Shown here piece by piece: positions 16,963 through 25,630 of a stretch of DNA of 64,000 nucleotides. Both the position numbers and the translations under genes were made by a program. Positions within the stretch are counted from its first letter, which is position 1. Each line of letters begins with the position of its first letter. The DNA comes from Pseudomonadota bacterium (lineage in GTDB: Bacteria; Pseudomonadota; Alphaproteobacteria; Rhodobacterales; Rhodobacteraceae): the NCBI GenBank assembly GCA_038533575.1, contig JBCAYL010000004.1, positions 1 to 64,000 of the forward strand, written 5' to 3'. Below the pieces are notes generated by a model. The model did not search any database. It worked only from the letters and a program-made list of their open reading frames with translations, and was not told the DNA's origin.

Positions 16963-18321
16963 ATGGCTTCGCAACTCGAACAGATGGCCTCGAACACGTC
17001 CTGGGCGGCGCTCGGGAAGGCCACAGAGCTTCGACAGCGCATCTTCTTCGCGATCATGCTGCTCGTCGTCTACCGCGTGGGCACCTACATCCCGGTGCCG
17101 GGTATCGACGCGCAGGAGCTGCAGCGCTTCATGGAGCAGGCCGCCGGCGGCATCGGCGGGCTGCTCAGCGCCTTCACGGGCGGCGCTCTCTCGCGCATGG
17201 GTCTCTTCGCGCTGGGCATCATGCCCTACATCTCCGCCTCCATCATCGTGCAGCTTCTGGCCGCCATGTGGGAGCCCCTCAAGCAGCTTAAGAAAGAGGG
17301 CGAGCAGGGGCGCAAGAAGATCAATCAGTACACGCGCTACGGCACGGTCCTTTTGGCCACGTTCCAGGCCTACGGTCTGGCCGTCAGCCTCGAGGCGGGC
17401 GGGCTTGCCTCCGATCCCGGCCTCTTTTTCCGCGCCGCTTGCGTGATCTCCCTCGTGGGGGGCACGATGTTTCTGATGTGGCTGGGTGAACAGATCACTG
17501 CCCGCGGCATCGGCAACGGCATCTCGCTCATCATCTTCGTGGGAATCATCGCCGAGATCCCGGCGCAGCTCGCCGGCTTCTTCGCGCAGGGCCGCACGGG
17601 TGCGATCTCCCCGGCCGTCATCATCGGCGTTCTCGCCATGGTGGCCGTCGTGCTGACCTTCGTCGTGTTCATGGAGCGCGCGCTGCGCAAGATCAATATC
17701 CAGTACCCGCGCCGTCAGCAGGGCATGAAGGTCTACGAGGGCGGGACGTCCCACCTCCCGATCAAGGTGAACCCGGCAGGCGTGATCCCGGCGATCTTCG
17801 CCTCTGCGCTGCTTCTTCTGCCTACCACGATCTCGACCTTCTCGGGCGGCCAGTCCGGCCCGGTCATGTCCACGATCCTGGCTTATTTCGGCCCTGGGCA
17901 GCCGCTCTACCTGCTGTTCTTCGGGGGCATGATCATCTTCTTCACGTACTTCTACACCAAGGAAGTGTCGTTCAAGGTCGATGACGTGGCCGAAAACCTC
18001 AAGAACCAGAACGGTTTCATCCCTGGCATTCGGCCCGGCGCGCGCACGGCGGAGTATCTCGACTACGTGGTCACCCGTGTCCTCGTGCTGGGCTCCGGCT
18101 ACCTCGCCCTCGTGGCGCTCCTGCCCGAGGTGATCCGAACGCAGCTCAACATCCCGTTCGTCTTCGGCGGCACCGCGGTGCTCATCGTCGTCTCCGTGGG
18201 GATGGACACGATCCAGCAGATCCAATCGCATCTCCTGGCCCATCAATACGAGGGCCTCCTGGAGAAATCTCAGCTCCGCCGGAAGAGCGGACGCAAGAAC
18301 AGGGGACCCCAACGTCGATGA
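16963..18321 (+). CDS. secY: Protein translocase subunit SecY
   Basis: This 452-residue SecY has ten membrane segments and conserved landmarks: [10 protein letters not shown], the plug region, and the cytoplasmic loop with KIIIN-like INIQYPRRQ plus the C-terminal QYEGLLEKS. It forms the SecYEG channel used by Sec and by SRP (ffh at 56515); YidC is at 37431. The ATG at 16963 follows GGGAGAG. The stop overlaps the adk start (ATGA). Confidence 0.97.
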   Translation: MASQLEQMASNTSWAALGKATELRQRIFFAIMLLVVYRVGTYIPVPGIDAQELQRFMEQAAGGIGGLLSAFTGGALSRMGLFALGIMPYISASIIVQLLAAMWEPLKQLKKEGEQGRKKINQYTRYGTVLLATFQAYGLAVSLEAGGLASDPGLFFRAACVISLVGGTMFLMWLGEQITARGIGNGISLIIFVGIIAEIPAQLAGFFAQGRTGAISPAVIIGVLAMVAVVLTFVVFMERALRKINIQYPRRQQGMKVYEGGTSHLPIKVNPAGVIPAIFASALLLLPTTISTFSGGQSGPVMSTILAYFGPGQPLYLLFFGGMIIFFTYFYTKEVSFKVDDVAENLKNQNGFIPGIRPGARTAEYLDYVVTRVLVLGSGYLALVALLPEVIRTQLNIPFVFGGTAVLIVVSVGMDTIQQIQSHLLAHQYEGLLEKSQLRRKSGRKNRGPQRR

Positions 18322-18908
18322 ACATCATACTGCTGGGCCCGCCGGGGGCAGGGAAGGGAACGCAGGCCGCCAAGCTCGTGGAAAAGCGCGGGATGGTGCA
18401 GCTCTCCACCGGGGACATGCTCCGCGAGGCCAAGACCTCCGGGACGGAGATGGGCAACAAGGTCGCCGCGATCATGGATGCGGGCGAGCTCGTCACCGAC
18501 GAGATCGTCATCGGCCTCATCGAGGAAAAGCTCGATCACTGCATGATGGACAGCGGCTGCAACGGCTTCATCTTCGACGGCTTCCCGCGCACGCTGGCGC
18601 AGGCGGATGCGCTGGGCGCGCTGCTCGAAACGAAGGAGCAGGCGCTCGACGCGGTCATCGAGCTGCAGGTAAATGACGACGTGCTCGTGGACCGGATCGT
18701 GGGCCGGGCGAAAGACGCCGCGGCGGCGGGCAAGCCCGTGCGTGCCGATGACAACGAGGAGAGCCTGAAGGTCCGCCTCATGGAATACTACAAGAAGACC
18801 TCCCCGCTGATCGGCTACTACCACGCCAAGGGCGAGTTGAAGAGCGTCGATGGCCTGGCGAGCATGGATGCGGTTGAGGCGTCTATTGCGTTGTTCCTCA
18901 AGGAGTGA
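18318..18908 (+). CDS. adk: Adenylate kinase, short-LID form
   Basis: It interconverts ATP, ADP and AMP. Residues 7-15 (GPPGAGKGT) form the P-loop, and the [11 protein letters not shown] motif binds AMP. At 196 residues it is shorter than the 214-217 aa long form: the LID region is reduced to [19 protein letters not shown], with no zinc cysteines. A secY-adk pair is the usual spc-alpha junction. rpsM would normally follow soon, but about 0.9 kb of accessory DNA intervenes. Confidence 0.94.
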   Translation: MNIILLGPPGAGKGTQAAKLVEKRGMVQLSTGDMLREAKTSGTEMGNKVAAIMDAGELVTDEIVIGLIEEKLDHCMMDSGCNGFIFDGFPRTLAQADALGALLETKEQALDAVIELQVNDDVLVDRIVGRAKDAAAAGKPVRADDNEESLKVRLMEYYKKTSPLIGYYHAKGELKSVDGLASMDAVEASIALFLKE

Positions 18909-18982
18909 CTCCAAACAAAGCCGGAACAAGTGGTAGGAAAAGAGGCTTGAGAGGAACGTTTAGTGAAAGTAGCGTGAAAACG

Positions 18983-18999
18983 GCCGCCTTCGGGGCGGC
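18983..18999 (+). other. GC hairpin after adk
   Basis: GCCGCC (18983-18988) pairs with GGCGGC (18994-18999) around TTCGG. No T-tract follows within 10 nt, so it would be a weak terminator at best. Confidence 0.3.
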
Positions 19000-19060
19000 G
19001 TGGGCTGGTTAGCGACTTTTCGTAACGCTACATTAATATGACAACAGATAAAGGTGTCGA

Positions 19061-19270
19061 ATGTTCGGTTTGAGCACGTATCGAGAGATTTTCAGCGGTG
19101 ATAGACGCACTAGCCTGCGTGCAATCCTCACGGTGGGCACTTGGCTCATGGCCGCGTGTTTCGCCGTATCCACGGGAGTATCGTATGCCCCGATTGATGT
19201 GGCTACGCCAACTGCTCTCTTCCTCGCTATTGCACTTGCATTCGCCGGAACGACGATCAACCTCGACTAA
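19061..19270 (+). CDS. Small membrane protein, unknown
   Basis: This 69-residue product has two hydrophobic segments (ILTVGTWLMAACFAV and TALFLAIALAFAG) after a basic N-terminus. AAGGTG precedes the ATG by about 4 nt. I do not recognise it. Its stop shares a base with the next start (TAATG), so the two are translationally coupled. Lower GC than neighbouring ribosomal genes suggests later arrival between adk and rpsM. Confidence 0.5.
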   Translation: MFGLSTYREIFSGDRRTSLRAILTVGTWLMAACFAVSTGVSYAPIDVATPTALFLAIALAFAGTTINLD

Positions 19271-19602
19271 TGCCAGACGATTTGATGTTGGCGGCGGCTT
19301 CGTCAGCCATTGCACTTGGAGTGGGTGTAGCCGCCATGTTCGCCCTGGTAGTGTGTAAGTGTCACATCAATCACGATGGAACGCTAGCTCGGCAGAAGAT
19401 TGTTTCTGCATTCCTACTTGGTGCCCTGATCTACACCCTTATGGTGCTCGTAGTGTCTCAGCTCTTTGTAAAGGGGCCTGAGATTGATGAGCTAATCCGA
19501 AGTGGGTTTGGTAACGAGCGTCTCGGCTACTTGCTAGCAGGCGTGTTCTTGGACAGTTCTTTAAGGTTCTGGGAAATGTTTCGAGACAGGGCTGCCGCCT
19601 GA
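19270..19602 (+). CDS. Small membrane protein, unknown
   Basis: This 110-residue protein has two clear membrane segments (SSAIALGVGVAAMFALVVC and ALIYTLMVLVVSQLFV) and a charged C-terminus (FWEMFRDRAAA). It is the second gene of a two-gene membrane unit. No family or active-site motif was recognised; a paired small-membrane-protein arrangement can be a holin-like, toxin-like or stress module, but nothing here decides. Confidence 0.5.
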   Translation: MPDDLMLAAASSAIALGVGVAAMFALVVCKCHINHDGTLARQKIVSAFLLGALIYTLMVLVVSQLFVKGPEIDELIRSGFGNERLGYLLAGVFLDSSLRFWEMFRDRAAA

Positions 19603-19819
19603 AGCAAACAACCTCTAGCCAACTGTGCCGTTCGCTTAGAGTTACATTGCACCACTTGACGCCTGCGCGGATTCGCCATAGCTGCACGCATCTTGGATAA
19701 CGCGGGCCTCTTCGGGCGCGCTGATCACCTCTCCATCGAGGCCAGCGCGCATGCCGGGCCTTTGTCTGTGAAAAAAGGGTCTGGCATTACGGACCCGCAG
19801 CTTCGAAAGGAATACCGCC

Positions 19820-20188
19820 TTGGCACGTATCGCCGGCGTGAACATCCCCACCGCCAAGCGCGTCCCCATCGCGCTCACCTACATCCACGGCATTGGCCAC
19901 ACCACGGCCAAGGGCATCTGCGAGGCCGTGAACATCGACGCCACCCGTCGCGTCAATGAGCTCAGCGACGCCGAGGTCCTCGCGATCCGCGAGCACATCG
20001 ACGCCAACCTGACCGTCGAGGGCGACCTGCGCCGCGACGTGCAGATGAACGTGAAGCGCCTGATGGATCTCGGCTGCTACCGTGGCCTGCGCCACCGCCG
20101 GAACCTTCCGGTGCGCGGCCAGCGCACGCACACCAACGCTCGCACGCGCAAGGGGCCCGCAAAGCCCATCGCCGGCAAGAAGAAGTAA
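19820..20188 (+). CDS. rpsM: 30S ribosomal protein S13 (TTG start)
   Basis: This 122-residue S13 begins [25 protein letters not shown] and ends in the basic [20 protein letters not shown] tail that contacts P-site tRNA. The only start fitting the family N-terminus is TTG at 19820, placed 8 nt after AAAGGA. S13 heads the alpha block and bridges to L5. Confidence 0.95.
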   Translation: MARIAGVNIPTAKRVPIALTYIHGIGHTTAKGICEAVNIDATRRVNELSDAEVLAIREHIDANLTVEGDLRRDVQMNVKRLMDLGCYRGLRHRRNLPVRGQRTHTNARTRKGPAKPIAGKKK

Positions 20189-20203
20189 GGGAGGCCCCGA
20201 GAC

Positions 20204-20593
20204 ATGGCACGTGATCGTCGCGCTCCCAAGCGCAAGGTATCCAAGAACATCGCGTCGGGCGTGGCCCACGTGAATTCCTCGTTCAACAACACGAAGATCC
20301 TCATCTCCGACGTGCAGGGCAACGCCATCGCGTGGTCCTCCTCTGGGACGATGGGCTTCAAGGGCTCGCGGAAATCGACGCCCTACGCCGCGCAGATGGC
20401 CGCCGAAGATGCGGGCCGCAAGGCACAGGACCACGGCGTCAAGACGCTCGAGGTCGAGGTGCAGGGCCCGGGCTCCGGCCGCGAGAGCGCGCTGCGCGCC
20501 TTCGCCGCGCTCGGCTTCACCGTCACCTCGATCCGTGACGTGACGCCCATCGCGCACAACGGATGCCGGCCGCCCAAGCGCCGCCGCGTCTGA
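20204..20593 (+). CDS. rpsK: 30S ribosomal protein S11
   Basis: This 129-residue S11 has [35 protein letters not shown] and the C-terminal [18 protein letters not shown]. It lies in the platform near the E site. It follows rpsM by 15 nt with GGGAGG in the gap. Confidence 0.97.
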   Translation: MARDRRAPKRKVSKNIASGVAHVNSSFNNTKILISDVQGNAIAWSSSGTMGFKGSRKSTPYAAQMAAEDAGRKAQDHGVKTLEVEVQGPGSGRESALRAFAALGFTVTSIRDVTPIAHNGCRPPKRRRV

Positions 20594-20602
20594 CCAGACT
20601 TC

Positions 20603-20625
20603 ACGGGCGGGCGCCCTGCGCCCGT
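20603..20625 (+). other. Hairpin in the rpsK-rpoA gap
   Basis: ACGGGCG (20603-20609) pairs with CGCCCGT (20619-20625). The gap is 133 nt, long for this junction, and has no T-run, so it resembles the structured spacers at rplR-rpsE and rpoA-rplQ. Confidence 0.4.
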
Positions 20626-20726
20626 CTCACCCGGATGGGGTGCCGCAACGCCCTACCCACGACATTCGAAGACCCTCGGGACGCCCGCGCAACCGGATCC
20701 AACGCGCGGGCAAGAATGGAGGCACT

Positions 20727-21743
20727 ATGATCCACAAGAATTGGGCCGAGCTCATCAAACCGACGCAGCTCGAGGTCAAACCCGGCAACAACCCGACCAT
20801 GAATGCGACAGTCGTCGCCGAACCGCTCGAGCGCGGCTTCGGCCTGACACTCGGCAACGCGCTGCGGCGCGTGCTGATGTCCTCGCTCCAGGGCGCGGCC
20901 ATCACGAGCGTGCAGATCGACAATGTGCTGCACGAATTCTCCTCGGTGGCAGGCGTCCGTGAGGACGTGACTGACATCGTGCTGAACATGAAGGGTGTGG
21001 CCATCCGCATGGAAACCGAAGGCCCCAAGCGCCTCTCGATCTCCGCCAAGGGGCCGGGCGTCGTCACCGCGGCCGACATCTCCGAGAGCGCGGGCATCGA
21101 GGTCCTGAACAAGGATCACGTCATCTGCCACCTCGACGAGGGCGCGGATGTCTTCATGGAGCTGACGGTCAACACCGGCAAGGGCTACGTCGCCGCCGAC
21201 AAGAACCGCCCGGAAGATGCGCCCATCGGACTTATGCCGATCGATGCGATCTATTCGCCGGTGCGGCGCGTCTCATACGACGTGCAGCCTACCCGCGAGG
21301 GCCAGGTGCTCGACTATGACAAGCTGACCATGAAGATCGAGACCGACGGCTCGATCACGCCGGACGACGCCGTGGCCTATGCCGCGCGCATCCTGCAGGA
21401 CCAGCTCGGCATCTTCGTGAACTTCGACGAACCGGAAAGCGCGCAGGCCGCGCAGGACGACGACGGTCTCGAGTTCAACCCGCTCCTCCTGAAGAAGGTG
21501 GACGAGCTCGAGCTTTCGGTGCGTTCGGCGAACTGCCTGAAGAACGACAACATCGTCTATATCGGCGATCTGATCCAGAAGACCGAGGCAGAGATGCTGC
21601 GGACGCCGAACTTCGGCCGCAAGTCCCTGAACGAGATCAAGGAAGTGCTTTCGGGCATGGGCCTGCATCTCGGCATGGATGTCGAGGATTGGCCGCCGGA
21701 CAACATCGAGGACCTCGCCAAGAAGTTCGAGGACAATTTCTAA
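20727..21743 (+). CDS. rpoA: RNA polymerase alpha subunit
   Basis: The ATG at 20727 follows GGAGGCACT and opens the alphaproteobacterial N-terminus [20 protein letters not shown]. The 338-residue protein has the dimerisation N-terminal domain ([20 protein letters not shown]) and the C-terminal domain ([21 protein letters not shown]) that binds UP elements and activators. An in-frame extension back to 20640 is leader. Confidence 0.97.
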   Translation: MIHKNWAELIKPTQLEVKPGNNPTMNATVVAEPLERGFGLTLGNALRRVLMSSLQGAAITSVQIDNVLHEFSSVAGVREDVTDIVLNMKGVAIRMETEGPKRLSISAKGPGVVTAADISESAGIEVLNKDHVICHLDEGADVFMELTVNTGKGYVAADKNRPEDAPIGLMPIDAIYSPVRRVSYDVQPTREGQVLDYDKLTMKIETDGSITPDDAVAYAARILQDQLGIFVNFDEPESAQAAQDDDGLEFNPLLLKKVDELELSVRSANCLKNDNIVYIGDLIQKTEAEMLRTPNFGRKSLNEIKEVLSGMGLHLGMDVEDWPPDNIEDLAKKFEDNF

Positions 21744-21752
21744 GACCGGGCG

Positions 21753-21778
21753 CCACGAATTTTTGCAAGAATTCGTGG
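21753..21778. repeat. CCACGAAT hairpin, second copy
   Basis: CCACGAAT (21753-21760) and ATTCGTGG (21771-21778) surround TTTTGCAAGA. Arms and loop closely match 8499-8526. It lies in the 124-nt rpoA-rplQ gap and has no T-run downstream, so a terminator role is unlikely at this copy. Confidence 0.65.
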
Positions 21779-21867
21779 TCCCGAACCCAGGGCAATCCCG
21801 CCCCAATAACGCGAGGGTCTTCCAACGCAGAAGGCCCCGAGACAAAGCATAAAGAAGGATTGAAACC

Positions 21868-22284
21868 ATGCGTCACGCCCGCGGATACCGCCGCCTGAAC
21901 CGAACCCATGAGCACCGCAAGGCCATGTTCTCCAACATGGCCGGGTCGCTTATCGAACATGAACAGATCAAGACCACGCTGCCCAAGGCCAAGGAGCTGC
22001 GCCGTGTCGTCGAGAAGCTCGTCACGCTCGGCAAGAAGGGCGATGCCCATGCCAAGCGCCTCGCCGCGTCGCGCCTCAAGCAGACCGCCCATGTGGACAA
22101 GCTCTTCGACGTGCTCGGACCGCGCTACAAGGAGCGCAATGGCGGCTACGTGCGCGTGCTGAAAGCGGGCTTCCGCTACGGTGACATGGCGCCCATGGCG
22201 ATCATCGAGTTCGTGGACCGTGACGTCGCGGCGAAGGGCGCAGCCGACAAGGCGCGCCTCGAGGCGGAGGAGGCCGACGCTTGA
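21868..22284 (+). CDS. rplQ: 50S ribosomal protein L17
   Basis: This 138-residue L17 has [24 protein letters not shown] and the [28 protein letters not shown] segment, plus a short Glu/Ala-rich tail. It is the last gene of the ribosomal superoperon and is followed by a strong terminator. Confidence 0.97.
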   Translation: MRHARGYRRLNRTHEHRKAMFSNMAGSLIEHEQIKTTLPKAKELRRVVEKLVTLGKKGDAHAKRLAASRLKQTAHVDKLFDVLGPRYKERNGGYVRVLKAGFRYGDMAPMAIIEFVDRDVAAKGAADKARLEAEEADA

Positions 22285-22314
22285 GCGCGGCCAGGCACAC
22301 CTGAGAGTTGAACG

Positions 22315-22347
22315 GGCCCCGCTGCATCGCAGCGGGGCCTTTCTTTT
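22315..22347 (+). terminator. Terminator of the ribosomal superoperon
   Basis: A perfect 11-bp stem, GGCCCCGCTGC (22315-22325) with 22329-22339, has a 3-nt ATC loop and is followed by TTTCTTTT. Confidence 0.92.
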
Positions 22348-22411
22348 GCGGCGCGGCGCGATTTACCTTAGGGTCAGCCTATCCTTGATTTTAACTCTTT
22401 TTTAACGTTTG

Positions 22412-22425
22412 GTCCCCCGGTGGAC
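22412..22425. promoter_or_regulatory. Palindrome upstream of luxR
   Basis: GTCCCCCGGTGGAC is a 14-bp inverted repeat with one mismatched pair, centred about 80 bp before the luxR ATG. It could be a LuxR-type operator, but it does not match a classical lux box and no second copy was seen before luxI. Confidence 0.28.
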
Positions 22426-22498
22426 TTTTGAAGGAGCGACCGAGCGCTACTTCAATCAGGGGTTGAAATACGTTAACAAATAGGCGCTCAATATTTCT

Positions 22499-23110
22499 AT
22501 GTCTGGTAAATCTGGTCTCGACGAGATCTTGGCTGAAATCGCGCATCTGTCGCCCGCCGGGTACTTCCTCGGGCTTCATATCCGATTCACATCGCCGCTC
22601 ATGACCCTCCAGACATTCCCACAAGACTGGATCGAGGCCTACACGGCCAAGGGCTACGCGCTCCGTGATCCTGTTGTCGCGTGGGGCTTCGGCCAGGAGG
22701 GACCCTCCCGCTGGAGCGAAATCGAGATCCCCGATCCATTCGGAATCCTGAAGGAGGCTGCCTCCCACGGATTGCGGTATGGTGCGGTCGTGCCGATGGG
22801 AGAGCTCCGTTCAAGGACCATCGCTTCGGTCGCCCGGTCGGATCGGGAATTCTCGGATGCCGAGATCGCTGTGATCTCGCATCACGTCGAGCGTCTGCAC
22901 AAGTTCACGCAGCCGCCCGAGCGCCTCACCGAGGCGCAGATTACCGCTCTGCGTTTTATCGCTGCGGGGGACCGGCATCTGGCAGCTGCTGCCAAGCTTA
23001 ACATCTCCGAAAGCGCCCTGAAGGCGCGGCTCACGGCGGCGCGTGAAAAGCTATTCGCGCGCACCACGGCCGAGGCCATTCAGAGGGCCAAGGATTACGG
23101 GCTGCTTTAG
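22499..23110 (+). CDS. luxR: LuxR-family quorum-sensing regulator
   Basis: This 203-residue regulator is probably acyl-homoserine-lactone responsive. The N-terminal domain keeps the ligand-pocket pattern: W44, Y48, D57-P58 and W72, in FPQDWIEAYTAKGY and LRDPVVAWGF. The C-terminal HTH covers about residues 141-203 (LTEAQITALRFIAAGDRHLA then KLNISESALKARL). It is shorter than the usual 230-250 aa, mostly at the N-terminus. The ribosome binding site is weak. luxI follows 59 nt later on the same strand. Confidence 0.9.
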   Translation: MSGKSGLDEILAEIAHLSPAGYFLGLHIRFTSPLMTLQTFPQDWIEAYTAKGYALRDPVVAWGFGQEGPSRWSEIEIPDPFGILKEAASHGLRYGAVVPMGELRSRTIASVARSDREFSDAEIAVISHHVERLHKFTQPPERLTEAQITALRFIAAGDRHLAAAAKLNISESALKARLTAAREKLFARTTAEAIQRAKDYGLL

Positions 23111-23169
23111 ACGTCGTGCTCCCAAGGGGAAGCGTAGAGTGTCTTTGCCAATGTAACCTGGGGAATACC

Positions 23170-23757
23170 ATGCAAACGACGACTCTTTCTTTCGCCAATC
23201 TACACAACCATGGCGAGCTCTTTGCCAATGTGCTTCGCGCACGCAGGCAGTCCTTCATTGTGCAGAACAAATGGGACCTGCCGGAAGCCATGGGCATGGA
23301 ATACGACCAATACGACACGCCCGCGAGCCGGTGGGTGGCGGTGCACGAATTCGGACAGGTCTATGCCGGAATCCGACTGACGCCCACCACGGCCCGGTGC
23401 GGGATCTACAGCTACATGATCCGCGATGCCCAGCTGGGGCTCCTGGACACGATCCCGCAATCGCTCCTCTACGACGAGGCGCCGGTGGCCGAGAACATCT
23501 GGGAATCGAGCCGTGTCTTCGTGAGCCACGCCACGCCCCAGAGGATCCGCCGGCGGGTCCACGCGATGCTCATCATGGAGATGAGCCGCGCCGCGCGCGA
23601 GCTCGGCGCCGCGCAGGTGCTGGGGCTCATTCCCGCGAACTGGCCGCGCTGGACGCGACGCTGCGGGCTCGACGGGGTGGCCGCGGGCCCAGTCATGGAG
23701 CTCGACGGCATCGCCAACCAGTGCGTGATGCTCAACCTCGCGGAGAAGCTGCACTAG
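23170..23757 (+). CDS. luxI: Acyl-homoserine-lactone synthase
   Basis: LuxI enzymes make N-acyl-homoserine lactones from S-adenosylmethionine and acyl-ACP. The 195-residue protein has the invariant residues in order: R25, F29, W35, D46, D49, R69, E112 and R115, the last pair in ENIWESSRVFVS. Overall it is divergent. The ATG at 23170 follows GGGGAATACC; an in-frame start at 23116 adds 18 residues not typical of the family. It pairs with the luxR gene upstream; signal chain length cannot be predicted. Confidence 0.9.
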   Translation: MQTTTLSFANLHNHGELFANVLRARRQSFIVQNKWDLPEAMGMEYDQYDTPASRWVAVHEFGQVYAGIRLTPTTARCGIYSYMIRDAQLGLLDTIPQSLLYDEAPVAENIWESSRVFVSHATPQRIRRRVHAMLIMEMSRAARELGAAQVLGLIPANWPRWTRRCGLDGVAAGPVMELDGIANQCVMLNLAEKLH

Positions 23758-23785
23758 GCGCGCCGCGCCACGGTCGCTCTGCCAG

Positions 23786-23817
23786 AAAGGGGCTCCGGCG
23801 CGCCGGGGCCCCTTTTC
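23786..23817 (+). terminator. Intrinsic terminator after luxI
   Basis: A 13-bp stem, AAAGGGGC through GG at 23786-23798 with 23803-23815 (one G-U), is closed by CGCG and ends in TTTTC. It separates luxRI from rarA. Confidence 0.85.
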
Positions 23818-23847
23818 TATGCCCGCGCGCTGGCCCATGCTGGCGCC

Positions 23848-25191
23848 ATGGCCGATCTCTTCAGCAGCACCGAGGGCCCTGTCGGCGACGGCACGGAGGG
23901 CCCCGCCGACCAGCCGGGTAGCGCAGCACCGCGCCCCCTGGCCGACCGGCTGCGCCCGGCGGCGCTGGGCGAGGTCATCGGGCAGCGTCAGGTCCTCGGG
24001 CCCGAGGCCCCGCTCGGGGTCATGCTCGCCGCAGGATCCCTCGGATCGCTCATCTTCTGGGGGCCGCCCGGCGTGGGCAAGACCACGATCGCGCGCCTTC
24101 TTGCCGATGCCACGGACCGCCATTTCGTGCAGCTCTCGGCGATCTTCTCGGGCGTGCCCGAGCTGCGGCGGGTGTTCGAGGCGGCCAAGCTCAGGCGCTC
24201 GCAGGGGCGCGGGACGCTTCTTTTCGTGGACGAGATCCACCGTTTCAACAAGGCGCAGCAGGACGGCTTCCTGCCGCACATGGAGGACGGCACGATCCTC
24301 CTCGTGGGCGCGACGACGGAGAACCCGTCCTTCGAGCTCAATGCCGCGGTCCTCTCTCGCGCGCAGGTGCTCGTGCTGGAGCGGCTCTCGGATGCCGATC
24401 TCGAGGAGATGCTCGTGCGGGCGGAAGCCGCGCTCGAGCACGCCCTCCCGCTTGCAGCAGAGGCGCGCGCGGTGCTTCGGGAGATGGCCGATGGCGACGG
24501 GCGTGCACTCCTCAATCTCGTGGAACAGGTGGCGGCCTGGGACGTGGACGCGCCGCTCGACAGCGCGGCGCTCTCGGCACGTCTCATGCGCCGCGCGGCG
24601 CAGTACGACAAATCCGGAGACGCCCACTACAACCTCATCTCCGCGCTCCACAAATCCGTGCGCGGCTCGGACCCGGACGCCGCGCTCTACTGGCTGGCGC
24701 GCATGCTCGAGGGCGGCGAGGATCCCCGCTATCTCGCGCGGCGCATCACGCGCATGGCGGTGGAGGATATCGGCCTCGCCGATCCGCAGGCCGCTGCCAT
24801 CTGTCGGGAGGCGTGGGAGATCTACGAGCGGCTCGGCAGCCCCGAGGGCGAGCTCGCGCTCGCGCAGGCTGTCACCTATCTCGCCCTCGCGCCAAAATCG
24901 AATGCCGGCTACGAGGCCTACAAGGCCGCCCGCCGCCTCGCGAAGGAGACGGGCTCCGCGCCGCCGCCGAAGCACATCCTCAACGCCGCCACGGACCTCA
25001 TGAAAGAACAGGGCTACGGGGCAGGCTACGCCTATGACCACGACGCCGAGGGCGGCTTTTCCGGGCAGAACTACTTTCCCGACGGTATGGAGCGGCCCGA
25101 GCTCTACATGCCGGTGGAGCGGGGCTTCGAGCGGGATCTGAAGAAGCGGGTGGCGTATTTCCAGAAGCTTCGAGCTCAAAAGGAGCGCTGA
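23848..25191 (+). CDS. rarA: Replication-associated recombination protein A
   Basis: RarA (MgsA) is an AAA+ ATPase acting at stalled replication forks with SSB. The 447-residue protein has Walker A GPPGVGKTT (72-80), Walker B LLFVDEIHRF (124-133), the sensor TTENPSFE and the C-terminal tetramerisation part ending in KKRVAYFQKL. The N-terminal 30 residues are a low-complexity linker. The start ATG has no strong ribosome binding site. Confidence 0.95.
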   Translation: MADLFSSTEGPVGDGTEGPADQPGSAAPRPLADRLRPAALGEVIGQRQVLGPEAPLGVMLAAGSLGSLIFWGPPGVGKTTIARLLADATDRHFVQLSAIFSGVPELRRVFEAAKLRRSQGRGTLLFVDEIHRFNKAQQDGFLPHMEDGTILLVGATTENPSFELNAAVLSRAQVLVLERLSDADLEEMLVRAEAALEHALPLAAEARAVLREMADGDGRALLNLVEQVAAWDVDAPLDSAALSARLMRRAAQYDKSGDAHYNLISALHKSVRGSDPDAALYWLARMLEGGEDPRYLARRITRMAVEDIGLADPQAAAICREAWEIYERLGSPEGELALAQAVTYLALAPKSNAGYEAYKAARRLAKETGSAPPPKHILNAATDLMKEQGYGAGYAYDHDAEGGFSGQNYFPDGMERPELYMPVERGFERDLKKRVAYFQKLRAQKER

Positions 25192-25213
25192 GAAGGCATT
25201 TGCAAAAGCCTTC
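25192..25213. repeat. GAAGGC...GCCTTC hairpin with TTTGCAAA core
   Basis: GAAGGC (25192-25197) pairs with GCCTTC (25208-25213), and the loop contains TTTGCAAA. It directly follows the rarA stop and belongs to the TTTTGCAAAA hairpin group also found at 43520-43564. Confidence 0.5.
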
Positions 25214-25276
25214 AGGGCGCCTCGAAGCGCCTTTGCGCCGGTTGACACTCCGGTGCTTCGCTTACATGGCGAGCGC

Positions 25277-25630
25277 ATGTGGCAGATGCTGGGATACGTG
25301 GCGCTCGGGGGGGCCTTGGGCTCCGTGATGCGCGCGCTGGTGGGGATGGGAGTGGCCTTCCCCTTCGGCACGCTCACGGTCAACGCTTTGGGGTCCTTTG
25401 CCATCGGCATCGCCTGGGCGCTCGGGGTCTCGAAGATGCCGGGCCTCTACCCCTTCCTGATGGTTGGGCTTCTCGGCGGGTTCACGACCTTCTCCACCTT
25501 CTCGCTCGACGTGCTCCGGCTCTACGAAGGCGGGCAGGGGGCGGGTGCGCTCGGCTACATCCTGGCCTCGCTCGTCTTGAGCATCGGTGCTGTCGTGCTT
25601 GGCCTGGCCCTCGGAGGGCGGGTGTCATGA
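25277..25630 (+). CDS. crcB: CrcB/Fluc fluoride channel
   Basis: Fluc channels export fluoride as dual-topology dimers. The 117-residue protein has four hydrophobic segments and the motifs GGALGSVMRAL, GTLTVNALGSF and GGFTTFSTFS, which carry the pore Asn and Phe residues. The ATG at 25277 was chosen over an upstream TTG/ATG region lacking homology. A TTGACA at 25242 could be a -35. No fluoride riboswitch motif was found before it. The stop overlaps the next start (ATGA). Confidence 0.92.
   Translation: MWQMLGYVALGGALGSVMRALVGMGVAFPFGTLTVNALGSFAIGIAWALGVSKMPGLYPFLMVGLLGGFTTFSTFSLDVLRLYEGGQGAGALGYILASLVLSIGAVVLGLALGGRVS

Noticed and set aside
23111-23169. Lux box before luxI
   Set aside because: GCTCCCAAGGGGAAGC is only partly symmetric, with three of eight pairs mismatched, so it was not called.
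25192-25276. Fluoride riboswitch before crcB
   Set aside because: The 85-nt gap contains a short TTTGCAAA hairpin but not the conserved fluoride-motif sequence blocks, and there is too little room for the pseudoknot.
23200-25410. 736-codon minus-strand frame over luxI and rarA
   Set aside because: It is an antisense shadow of two well-supported genes in GC-rich DNA and has no recognisable domain.
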